A stretch of 5,910 nt of DNA from Gammaproteobacteria bacterium. GTDB taxonomy: Bacteria > Pseudomonadota > Gammaproteobacteria > S012-40. Location of the stretch: assembly GCA_029857925.1 (NCBI GenBank), contig JAOUGF010000162.1, positions 1-5,910 of the forward strand, in the 5' to 3' direction. The number at the start of each line of letters is the position of its first letter. Position 1 is the stretch's first letter. The translations under genes were made by a program, and so were the position numbers. A model generated the notes under the pieces. It searched no databases. It was given only the letters and a program-made list of their open reading frames with translations, and was not told the origin of the DNA. Positions 1 to 5,339 of this stretch are shown here, in pieces.

Positions 1-1
1 C

Positions 2-823
2 CATCAGAATGTCTCCGCCAGCGCGTTTCTAAAACCTTTTGATGTCGCCGCCCATGCCGGATTGGTGGCGGTCTCCGACAGCTTGGGTAAGCGGGTGGTG
101 GTGTTTGATTTGGCGCGCCACAAGGTATTTGCGATTGGCTGGCGCGGCGAGGGTCAATTAAGCAAACCCTCGGGCGTGGCCATCGCCGGTGACGGGACGC
201 TCTACGTAACCGACCTGGCGCAGCACATTGTCAACGTTTATGATCGCCAGGGTCACTTCCTGCGTGTGTTGGGGCGAGATGCCGGGCTGGTGCGTCCCGT
301 CGACGTGGCGGTTACCACAGACGGCGCGCAAATCTATGTCGTAGACGCAGGTGGTGTTGAGAGTACCTTGCATCGCGTGGTGCGCCTCGGTGTAGCGGGT
401 GACGTCCAAGGCGTGCTTGGCACGCGCGGCACCGGGCCGGGGCAATTTAACTTACCTTCGCAGGTCGCAATTGGGCCTCGCGGAGATTTATTTGTGCTTG
501 ATAGCGGAAATTTCCGCGTTCAGGTATTTGATGCTCAGGGTACGTGGTTACGTCAATTTGGCGCACCTGGCGATCAACCAGGAGACTTCGCACGCCCGCG
601 GGGCATGGCGATAGATGTGCTCGGAAACATCTATATTAGCGATGCCGCGTTTCAAAATATACAGATTTTTAATCCCGAAGGTGAATGGTTGCTCACCTTT
701 GGCGACGCGGGTGAAGGGCCTGGGCACTTTCTGTTGCCCGCCGGTGTGGCCTGCGACGACCAGGCGGGTATCTATGTGGTGGACCAGATTCATGCACGGG
801 TCGATGTGTTCCGGCGGTTGTAA
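2..823 (+). CDS. NHL-repeat six-bladed beta-propeller protein (5' end outside window)
   Basis: The reading frame is open from base 2 to TAA at 821-823, giving 273 visible residues. A TTG at 62 could be read as a start, but the frame continues upstream with repeat-like sequence (KPFDVAAHAGLVAVSDS), so the gene is truncated by the left edge. About six NHL repeats are visible, each of the form 'P-x-(G/D)-V/M-A-(I/V)...G-x-(I/L)-Y/F-V-x-D...V-x-V/I-(F/Y)-D...G'. Good examples are LPSQVAIGPRGDLFVLDSG, ARPRGMAIDVLGNIYISDA and LPAGVACDDQAGIYVVD. Repeats are about 45 residues apart and linked by FG/LG-G-x-G-x-G-(Q/D/H)-F turns, as in six-bladed propellers. NHL propellers act as binding scaffolds, and no catalytic site is visible. 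Any signal peptide or lipobox lies outside the window. The gene sits 103 nt upstream of a tetraheme cytochrome in the same orientation. A role in cytochrome assembly or surface display is inferred from context only. Confidence 0.88.
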   Translation, partial: HQNVSASAFLKPFDVAAHAGLVAVSDSLGKRVVVFDLARHKVFAIGWRGEGQLSKPSGVAIAGDGTLYVTDLAQHIVNVYDRQGHFLRVLGRDAGLVRPVDVAVTTDGAQIYVVDAGGVESTLHRVVRLGVAGDVQGVLGTRGTGPGQFNLPSQVAIGPRGDLFVLDSGNFRVQVFDAQGTWLRQFGAPGDQPGDFARPRGMAIDVLGNIYISDAAFQNIQIFNPEGEWLLTFGDAGEGPGHFLLPAGVACDDQAGIYVVDQIHARVDVFRRL

Positions 824-837
824 CAAGCACAATAGGC

Positions 838-867
838 TTGCGTAAACCCAGCCGCCTCGACTAGCAT
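838..867 (+). promoter_or_regulatory. Weak sigma70-like promoter candidate
   Basis: TTGCGT at 838-843 and TAGCAT at 862-867 are separated by 18 bp. The first matches TTGACA only in its first three bases and the second matches TATAAT at four of six positions. The location, about 60 nt upstream of the tetraheme cytochrome start, is sensible. A match this poor is expected often by chance, so it is only a candidate. Confidence 0.18.
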
Positions 868-878
868 ACCACCCATCT

Positions 879-890
879 GTGGAGATCCAC
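879..890. repeat. Inverted repeat GTGGA-GA-TCCAC
   Basis: Five-base arms are separated by two bases, 36 bp upstream of the tetraheme cytochrome start. This could be an operator or a small mRNA hairpin in the leader. Arms of this length also arise by chance. The downstream gaps carry palindromes with the same two-base spacer at 2832-2845 and 4838-4849, but their arm sequences differ. Confidence 0.25.
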
Positions 891-916
891 GCGGGGGCGG
901 TTGCGTCCGGCGTACT

Positions 917-924
917 AGGGGGGG
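917..924 (+). promoter_or_regulatory. Poly-G ribosome-binding site (A followed by G7)
   Basis: An A followed by seven G residues lies directly before the ATG at 927. Runs of G can pair with the CCUCC of the anti-Shine-Dalgarno sequence through G-C and one G-U pair. The tract gives a spacing of about 2-5 nt, depending on the register used. It supports ATG 927 over the upstream GTG at 879, which has no purine-rich sequence before it. Confidence 0.5.
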
Positions 925-926
925 AT

Positions 927-1802
927 ATGCAAGCGAAAGGGTTGGGCATTGCCATTACGGCCAGTGCCGTCATCGGCATCGTCGTTATCGGCGCGCTGGG
1001 TGCGCGTCAAGCCACGGCCGGTATTGCGCAATCGGTACATAATCTAGGTACCACGGGGTTTGGCGCCAATCCCAATGGTGGCGCGCGCAACCAATTTTCG
1101 GGCACCGCGGAAATCTGCGTGTTTTGCCATACGCCACATGGCGGTGACGCCAACGCTGCGGTGCCGCTGTGGAATCGTAGACTGAAAAGCCCCTCGTCTT
1201 ATCAAACCTATGACCAACTCGGCACCAGCACGCTGGACGCCAAGGTCGCCCCCGTGGGGTCGGTGTCGTTGGGTTGTTTGTCCTGTCACGATGGTACGCT
1301 GGCCTTAGACGCGTTAATCAATGAACCTGGGTCGGGCGCTAATAATGCCGGTTTCAATGCGGGTACATGGACCGGTGCCGATAATGCGTCAGGTAAACTC
1401 TTAGATGGTATCGTGCAAAATTTAAAGCCCGACCTCACTAACGACCACCCCATCGGTATGCAGTATGGCGGCGGCGGCATTTCTTCCTCGCGCCCCCTGT
1501 TGCCGCAAGGTGAAACCAACGACCCCGATTTCGCAAAGGTGCAATATAAAGTTGAAAACGGGCGCTATTTCTGGTGGGTGGATAAAGATTGGCGGACGGG
1601 CGGCGACGGTGAACGCACTAAGACAGATGTGATCTTGTATACGCGCGACGCCGGTAACGGCTATGCAGGCCAATCTGGCGCGGAACCGTTTGTCGAATGT
1701 GCCAGTTGCCATGATCCGCATACGACCGACAACCCGACGTTTTTGCGTATCAGCAATACCGAAACGCCGAGCGGGCTGTGCCTGACGTGTCACGTCAAGT
1801 AG
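927..1802 (+). CDS. Secreted tetraheme c-type cytochrome (OmcE-like candidate)
   Basis: The product is 291 residues from ATG 927. An upstream in-frame GTG at 879 would add 16 residues ahead of the signal peptide and is disfavoured. Residues 1-31 form a Sec signal peptide: MQAK, a long hydrophobic run, then an A-x-A site (QATA, cleaved before GIAQS). Four CxxCH heme sites occur: CVFCH 64-68, CLSCH 117-121, CASCH 258-262 and CLTCH 285-289. The only other histidines are H38 (SVHN), H71 (TPHG), H174 (NDHP) and H265 (DPHT). That gives exactly one potential distal ligand per heme, so four bis-His low-spin hemes are predicted. The order SVHNL, CxxCHTPHG, PLWNR, CLSCHDGT, NDHPI, CASCHDPH, CLTCH recalls a broad family of extracytoplasmic tetraheme cytochromes that I believe includes Geobacter OmcE; this is from memory, not a search. 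The segment between hemes 2 and 3 is long and contains the aromatic patch RYFWWVDKDW at 213-222. The gene ends two residues after the last heme site and is followed after 5 nt by a foldase gene. Confidence 0.9.
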   Translation: MQAKGLGIAITASAVIGIVVIGALGARQATAGIAQSVHNLGTTGFGANPNGGARNQFSGTAEICVFCHTPHGGDANAAVPLWNRRLKSPSSYQTYDQLGTSTLDAKVAPVGSVSLGCLSCHDGTLALDALINEPGSGANNAGFNAGTWTGADNASGKLLDGIVQNLKPDLTNDHPIGMQYGGGGISSSRPLLPQGETNDPDFAKVQYKVENGRYFWWVDKDWRTGGDGERTKTDVILYTRDAGNGYAGQSGAEPFVECASCHDPHTTDNPTFLRISNTETPSGLCLTCHVK

Positions 1803-1807
1803 TCGTC

Positions 1808-2749
1808 ATGCGCGGCATTGCGGTGTGTTGCGCATGGCTGCTGTGCGCCTCGGCCAATGCGGCGAATGATGACTTCGCCACAGTTGATGGTGAACACATT
1901 AGCGCGCAAGAATATCGCATGGCGGTGCAAGCGGGCATCAAAAAGCGGTTTTACCACGGCAAGATTCCCGAGGATAAATTGCGCGAGTTCCGGCAAGAGG
2001 TCGGGCAGCAGTTGGTTGACCGCATTTTGTTGGTAAAGGAAGCCGGTCGCCGTCAATTGCGCGCTGACGCGCGAGTCGTGGACGCGCAGGTGAAAGACTA
2101 CCAATCGCGCTTGAATAAAGGCGCAAAACACGCATCACCTGACGCGATGATTGCCGGATTACGACACTATTTTGAAGAAGAAGATAAACTCCAACAATTG
2201 GAACGTGCGGTCAAAACCGTAGCCGCACCGGACGAAACAGCGATTTCGGCATATTATCGCCAACATCCCGAGTTATTTACGACGCCGGAGCGCGTGCGGG
2301 CGTCCATCATTTTATTGAAGGTCGATCCTGCTGCGGGGGCCCCTGCGTGGAGCGCTGCGCACGACGAGGCGCAAAAGATCCTCGTGCGCATCAATAAAGG
2401 CGCTAATTTTGCGGAGTTGGCGCGCATCCACTCCGGGGACGAATCCGCTGTGAACGGTGGCGATATGGGTTTTTTACACGCCGGCATGCTCGCGGAACCG
2501 GCGCAACAGGCATTGGCCAAATTGCAACCGGCCCAGGTCAGCGACCCCGTTATGTTATTGCAGGGCGTGGCGCTATTGCGGTTGGAAGAACGTAGCCCGC
2601 CTAAACTCAATGAGTTTAAAACGGTAGCGACACGTGCCGCGGATTTGTGGCGGCGTGAGCGCGCGCAAACCGCGTGGCGGGAATTTATCGAGGGTCTGCG
2701 TAAACGCGCGGACATTCATGTTAATTCAGCACTTTATCGGGATTCATGA
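1808..2749 (+). CDS. Periplasmic parvulin-type peptidyl-prolyl isomerase / SurA-like chaperone, catalytic His missing
   Basis: The product is 313 residues from ATG 1808. GTG codons at 1778 and 1787 are in frame but lie inside the cytochrome gene, and the ATG begins a clean signal peptide (MRGIAV...LLCASANA, cleaved before ANDDF). Residues of about 20-150 are helical and charged, like the SurA/PrsA N-terminal chaperone domain (TVDGEHISAQEY, QQLVDRILLVKEAGRRQL). A parvulin (rotamase) domain spans about 160-260, with the conserved core SGDESAVNGGDMGFLHAGML. Parvulins usually have His in the first strand (RxSHIL), but here it is RASIIL with Ile167. The usual C-terminal G-Y/W-H is G-V-A with Ala255. 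Prolyl isomerase activity may therefore be weak or absent, while chaperone binding could remain. The 5-nt gap and lack of a clear Shine-Dalgarno suggest translational coupling to the upstream cytochrome, its likely client. WLLC at 10-13 does not fit a lipobox. Confidence 0.88.
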   Translation: MRGIAVCCAWLLCASANAANDDFATVDGEHISAQEYRMAVQAGIKKRFYHGKIPEDKLREFRQEVGQQLVDRILLVKEAGRRQLRADARVVDAQVKDYQSRLNKGAKHASPDAMIAGLRHYFEEEDKLQQLERAVKTVAAPDETAISAYYRQHPELFTTPERVRASIILLKVDPAAGAPAWSAAHDEAQKILVRINKGANFAELARIHSGDESAVNGGDMGFLHAGMLAEPAQQALAKLQPAQVSDPVMLLQGVALLRLEERSPPKLNEFKTVATRAADLWRRERAQTAWREFIEGLRKRADIHVNSALYRDS

Positions 2750-2874
2750 TAGCAGTTTACAGTGCGTGATCGGATGACGTACACTGCGAGGGGTCGCTGG
2801 CGTGGGATGGCGTCAGTGGACAAAGATCAACGGGTGACATCACCCAACTTGGGAAGTAGACGGTCAGGCATTTC
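2750..2874 (+). other. Intergenic region before the outer-membrane barrel gene
   Basis: This 125-nt gap has no plausible gene. It contains a possible hairpin at 2760-2786: CAGTGCGT pairs with ACG and CACTG, leaving a two-base bulge and a 9-nt loop, with no T-run after it. It also contains the perfect palindrome at 2832-2845. No good -35/-10 pair was found, and no sigma54-type GG-N10-GC element has correct spacing. Confidence 0.4.
2832..2845. promoter_or_regulatory. Palindrome GGGTGA-CA-TCACCC, candidate operator
   Basis: Six-base arms are perfectly complementary around a two-base spacer, 29 bp before the GTG at 2875. The size and symmetry suit a dimeric regulator's half-sites. As RNA it would form a five-pair stem with a four-base loop in the leader. 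It lies in the longest gap of the window, between the foldase and barrel genes, where separate regulation would make sense. The regulator is unknown, and no second copy with the same arms occurs in the window. Confidence 0.3.
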
Positions 2875-4815
2875 GTGAAAAGATGTGGGGGGGGTAAAGC
2901 GGTGCGGTTGACCGTGTGGGTGTTGTCGTTGTTTGTGACGACCGCCACTGCGGATATCAGCCCGTGGCGCATGGGCGGTAACCTCGAATACAACTATCGC
3001 CAATCGGCCACCCAACCCGGCAACGCCTCGTCTTACGACAATCGCCTGCTCGGCGGATTAGATATTGGGGGCTATTTTTGGCAGCCCTGGATAGCGACCG
3101 CGGATGCGGGCGCTACGGCCAGTTTGGGCAAGACGCACACCAGCGGCGGCACGCACAGTGAGGCCGATCTGCTCACCGGACGGTTTAACTTTAATCTATT
3201 CCCAGGCGGTTTTTTACCGATAGCGTATACCTATCAATCCAGTGACAACGTCGTCGATTGGGCAAATACCCAGAATTCATTCCTGCAACTCGGCGAACGC
3301 TATCGCTCACGCTATCAGAGCGCGCGTATAGGCATGGTATTTCCTCAGGGTGACCGTATCGAAGGTTATTGGCAGAACAATAATCGCGGTGCCGACAAGG
3401 CGGATATGGGGCGAAATATCGATGATGTCTGGGGGTTAAAGGCCCAATTGCGCGCCGACGGATTGAATTTTTATGCGACCGGCACAGAGCAGCTTGGGAC
3501 GCAATCTATTACCGGCGACAGACAAACCAGTCGGAATCTGGTCGCAAATATAGGCCTGTATCCCGGCAGCGATTTTTATTTGAATACATTAGTCACCTTT
3601 GTAGGTGTGGAACGTACAGACGGGAAGAATCGACCTGCGGGCACCATCGCCCCCAGCAACGGCAGTTTCGCGTCGAATTCCGATACGGCCACTCGGCAAA
3701 TGGCGAGCTATTTCTATTGGCGGCCGGAATACAAACCCTATGCTTTAACCGGTGGCGCGCGTTTGCATCAGCGTAGTATGTCAACCTCATTTGCGATCAC
3801 AGAAATAATAAAAGACACCCAGGATCCCAGCGTGCCTCAGTGGGCGAAGTTCATCAACGCGGACCTTGTCAATGAACAGTATGATATTGCAGCGAATATG
3901 GCGGCGGATTATCAGTTTACACCGCGCACGCGTTTTTACGTGACGACCGACCTATCCAATGCGAACTCCTCGACCAGTTGCGAGTATACCAATTCCAAAC
4001 TCCTTTCTAATGAGGCATTGGTTGGCGTACGCGGGTGCAGCGAAACGTTCAATAACAGCTGGGGAAGCACCGGCACCGGCGCGTTGATACATCAATCCGA
4101 CAAATATGTTTATAACGGTATAGGGTGGTATTGGTACACTGATGCGAGCGCAACGCTCAGATTATTGGCGCAATATCAGGCACGGGATCTCCAAGAAGGA
4201 GTGGGCGCAGGTTTGACGCATACTGGTTACTATAATCGCACCACCGGTAATCGCGGTAACGTGCGGATGTCTGCAACGCAGGGTGTTCGTCAACAATTTG
4301 CTTTCTCCAGTCCGGAGCATGATCGGCTTAACCTTGCGCATACGATATCAGTTTCTTGGAATAATACCGAAGACGAACTCAACTCGTTCGTGCAAGCGGT
4401 GGTGTCAGACAACCGTGAGCTTGGGTTTGACCGCAACACCCAGTTAGTGAATTTCCAATATTCAAACACACTTGCGCTGACGCGTGTCAGCAGTTTCGGC
4501 GGTCATGTGTCGGCGCAAAGCAGTCGTCGATATGAACCTACCCTGGGCAGCACCGGATTTTTGACGACAGCCAGCGCGCGTATTAGTTATAATCACAGTC
4601 GCATGTTTGGGGTGTTCCGTCTGCGCTTTGGTACACGTAGCGATATTTCTTGGGTAGAAAGCCAGTTCGGCGGTATGCATCGCCAGATTGACTGGCAGAA
4701 CGATTTGGATTACAACATCGGTCGGTTGAGTACAGCGCTGATCTACCGGGTGTTGTACAATGAAGCGGCGCAGACGACCCAACTCGTGCTGTTCAAACTA
4801 AGCCGGAATTTTTAG
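2875..4815 (+). CDS. Outer-membrane beta-barrel protein (putative electron-conduit or export porin)
   Basis: The product is 646 residues from GTG 2875. A GTG at 2902 is an alternative start with a G8 tract as ribosome-binding site and would shorten the signal peptide to 17 residues. The N-terminus is a signal peptide (basic MKRCGGGKAVR, hydrophobic VWVLSLFV, ATA cleaved before DISPW). The rest is a continuous series of short amphipathic strands alternating polar and hydrophobic/aromatic residues, with Gly/Asn/Asp turns; examples are NLEYNYRQS, LPIAYTYQSSD, DRIEGYWQNNN and DFYLNTLVTF. The chain ends in an aromatic residue (KLSRNF), as expected for the BAM recognition signal. There are no CxxCH motifs. 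The length is close to that of MtrB/PioB-type conduit barrels (about 700 residues), but the N-terminal CxxC pair of MtrB is absent. The mature chain has just two Cys, 369 and 388, probably a disulfide in one loop. Flanking cytochrome genes suggest it passes electrons, or the cytochrome itself, through the outer membrane. Confidence 0.82.
   Translation: MKRCGGGKAVRLTVWVLSLFVTTATADISPWRMGGNLEYNYRQSATQPGNASSYDNRLLGGLDIGGYFWQPWIATADAGATASLGKTHTSGGTHSEADLLTGRFNFNLFPGGFLPIAYTYQSSDNVVDWANTQNSFLQLGERYRSRYQSARIGMVFPQGDRIEGYWQNNNRGADKADMGRNIDDVWGLKAQLRADGLNFYATGTEQLGTQSITGDRQTSRNLVANIGLYPGSDFYLNTLVTFVGVERTDGKNRPAGTIAPSNGSFASNSDTATRQMASYFYWRPEYKPYALTGGARLHQRSMSTSFAITEIIKDTQDPSVPQWAKFINADLVNEQYDIAANMAADYQFTPRTRFYVTTDLSNANSSTSCEYTNSKLLSNEALVGVRGCSETFNNSWGSTGTGALIHQSDKYVYNGIGWYWYTDASATLRLLAQYQARDLQEGVGAGLTHTGYYNRTTGNRGNVRMSATQGVRQQFAFSSPEHDRLNLAHTISVSWNNTEDELNSFVQAVVSDNRELGFDRNTQLVNFQYSNTLALTRVSSFGGHVSAQSSRRYEPTLGSTGFLTTASARISYNHSRMFGVFRLRFGTRSDISWVESQFGGMHRQIDWQNDLDYNIGRLSTALIYRVLYNEAAQTTQLVLFKLSRNF
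2887..2894 (+). repeat. G8 homopolymer tract at the start of the barrel gene
   Basis: Eight consecutive G residues lie just inside the reading frame that starts at GTG 2875 and seven bases before the alternative GTG at 2902. The tract can serve as a Shine-Dalgarno for 2902. If 2875 is the start, it encodes Gly-Gly within the n-region of the signal peptide. Loss of one G would put the ATG at 2883 in frame with the barrel, while at the present length that ATG meets TAA after four codons. Confidence 0.45.
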
Positions 4816-4829
4816 AGATTACCGATAGC

Positions 4830-4852
4830 AAGCAGCCCTAACGGGTTAGCTT
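4830..4852 (+). terminator. Stem-loop after the barrel gene (weak terminator or processing site)
   Basis: AAGCAGCCC at 4830-4838 pairs with GGGTT and GCTT at 4843-4852 around a TAAC loop. One A (4848) is bulged and there is one G-U pair, giving about nine base pairs. It starts 14 nt after the barrel stop codon. No U-tract follows directly, so Rho-independent termination here would be inefficient. It might instead protect the upstream mRNA 3' end. Confidence 0.3.
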
Positions 4853-4855
4853 ATG

Positions 4856-4861
4856 TATAAT
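4856..4861 (+). promoter_or_regulatory. Consensus -10 element TATAAT upstream of the triheme cytochrome
   Basis: There is a perfect TATAAT 52 nt before the ATG at 4914. No -35 resembling TTGACA lies 16-18 bp upstream (that stretch is inside the hairpin arm), and the preceding TG is one base too close for a standard extended -10. If real, the promoter would be activator-dependent and transcription would begin near 4868, giving a leader of about 46 nt that includes the T8 run. Confidence 0.35.
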
Positions 4862-4899
4862 AAGTCTGGGGAGCGTTTTTTTTATTAACACCATCATAT

Positions 4900-4904
4900 G
4901 GGAG
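4900..4904 (+). promoter_or_regulatory. Shine-Dalgarno GGGAG for the triheme cytochrome
   Basis: GGGAG lies nine bases before ATG 4914, a normal spacing. It decides in favour of 4914 over the out-of-frame ATG at 4898, which itself overlaps this site. Confidence 0.6.
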
Positions 4905-4913
4905 CGACTAGCA

Positions 4914-5327
4914 ATGTGGAAATATGCCATATTTGGATTGGTGGGGTGGGTATCGGCGTTGCTGATGCCTATTCCGGCGCAGGCGGAATATGCCGACGTG
5001 GTCATTAACAACTATGCCGATGCGGCGGGTATGCGGCCTGTGGTCTTTCCCCACTGGTATCACCGTGTACGTTTTCGCTGTAAGGTGTGCCACGCAGATT
5101 TAGGCTTCCAATTCAAGGCGGGCGGGAACAAAATCACCATGGCCAAGATCGTAGACGGCCAGTTTTGTGGCGCGTGCCATAATGGTGAAATCTCATGGTC
5201 AGTGGAAAACTGCGGTATGTGTCATTCCGGCGTGCCCGGTACGGCGACCCAGATCCATGGCAGCACCGTCCAACGTCTAGTCGCGCCGACTTATGAGGCG
5301 TTATCTGACAAAAAGAAAGCGCAGTAA
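4914..5327 (+). CDS. Periplasmic triheme cytochrome c, c7-type triheme domain
   Basis: The product is 137 residues. The signal peptide covers 1-24 (MWKYAIFGLVGW...PIPAQA, cleaved before EYADV). Three heme sites are present: CKVCH 56-60, CGACH 85-89 and CGMCH 100-104. The other histidines are H47 and H50 in the FPHWYH motif before the first heme and H115 after the third. That is three distal ligands for three hemes, so bis-His c7-like coordination is predicted. The pattern FPHxxHxxRFRCKVCH...NxITMxxIxxGxFCGACHNG...NCGMCH fits the c(7)-type cytochrome triheme domain described in metal-reducing bacteria; the assignment is by recognised motif, not a search. No anchor is visible after the signal peptide, so it is probably a soluble periplasmic electron shuttle. 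It is followed by a paralogous cytochrome 12 nt downstream, and the two are surely co-transcribed. Its gene may have its own promoter at about 4856. Confidence 0.92.
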   Translation: MWKYAIFGLVGWVSALLMPIPAQAEYADVVINNYADAAGMRPVVFPHWYHRVRFRCKVCHADLGFQFKAGGNKITMAKIVDGQFCGACHNGEISWSVENCGMCHSGVPGTATQIHGSTVQRLVAPTYEALSDKKKAQ

Positions 5328-5332
5328 GGAGG
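5326..5332 (+). promoter_or_regulatory. Perfect Shine-Dalgarno AAGGAGG overlapping the upstream stop codon
   Basis: AAGGAGG begins within the TAA stop of the triheme cytochrome and lies seven bases before the ATG at 5340. It is the strongest ribosome-binding site in the window and fixes the start of the last gene. Confidence 0.8.
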
Positions 5333-5339
5333 GGAATCC

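Larger units (their letters stand above)
824..926 (+). other. Intergenic region between propeller and tetraheme cytochrome
   Basis: This 103-nt gap holds a weak 5-bp hairpin just after the stop (CAAGC 824-828 with GCTTG 836-840, no T-run). It also holds an inverted repeat, GTGGA-GA-TCCAC, at 879-890. A G7 tract at 918-924 abuts the next start codon. There is no convincing intrinsic terminator, so read-through from the propeller gene is possible. A possible weak sigma70-like promoter is listed separately. Confidence 0.5.
4816..4913 (+). other. Intergenic region between barrel and triheme cytochrome
   Basis: This 98-nt AT-rich gap contains a hairpin at 4830-4852, a TATAAT at 4856-4861, a T8 run at 4876-4883 and a Shine-Dalgarno at 4900-4904. 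The hairpin ends 23 nt before the T-run, so it is not a canonical intrinsic terminator. An ATG at 4898 is out of frame with the next gene. Confidence 0.5.

Noticed and set aside
824..840. Hairpin CAAGC/GCTTG as a terminator of the propeller gene
   Set aside because: The stem is only five pairs and no T-run follows; it is probably chance.
879..926. Extended start (GTG 879) for the tetraheme cytochrome
   Set aside because: It adds 16 residues before a good signal peptide, lacks a Shine-Dalgarno and overlaps an inverted repeat; ATG 927 has a G-rich site next to it.
548..979. Antisense open frame of 143 codons
   Set aside because: It runs opposite to the propeller gene and across the intergenic gap, with no family-like motif and no ribosome-binding site; the + strand frame has clear NHL repeats.
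1422..1793. Antisense open frame of 123 codons, and others at 2254-2715 and 4462-4782
   Set aside because: They lie wholly inside genes with heme motifs, foldase domains or barrel strands, and their translations are rich in Arg, Ala and Pro as expected of shadow frames.
1838..1850. Lipoprotein lipobox in the foldase signal peptide (WLLC)
   Set aside because: The residues before Cys are W-L-L, which do not fit the small-residue lipobox pattern; the ANA/A site suits signal peptidase I.
2875..4815. Assigning the barrel to the MtrB/PioB family
   Set aside because: The length is similar, but the N-terminal CxxC motif is missing and there is no decaheme MtrA/PioA gene in the window; only a general barrel call is supported.
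4850..4883. CTTAT-loop-ATAAG stem followed by T8 as an intrinsic terminator
   Set aside because: The stem is five AT-rich pairs and ends 11 nt before the T-run, too weak and too far for a canonical terminator.
858..4913. Nine-base word CGACTAGCA at 858-866 and again at 4905-4913, both in intergenic regions
   Set aside because: The positions relative to the start codons differ (about 60 nt away versus touching the ATG), and two copies of a 9-mer are weak evidence of a shared regulatory site.
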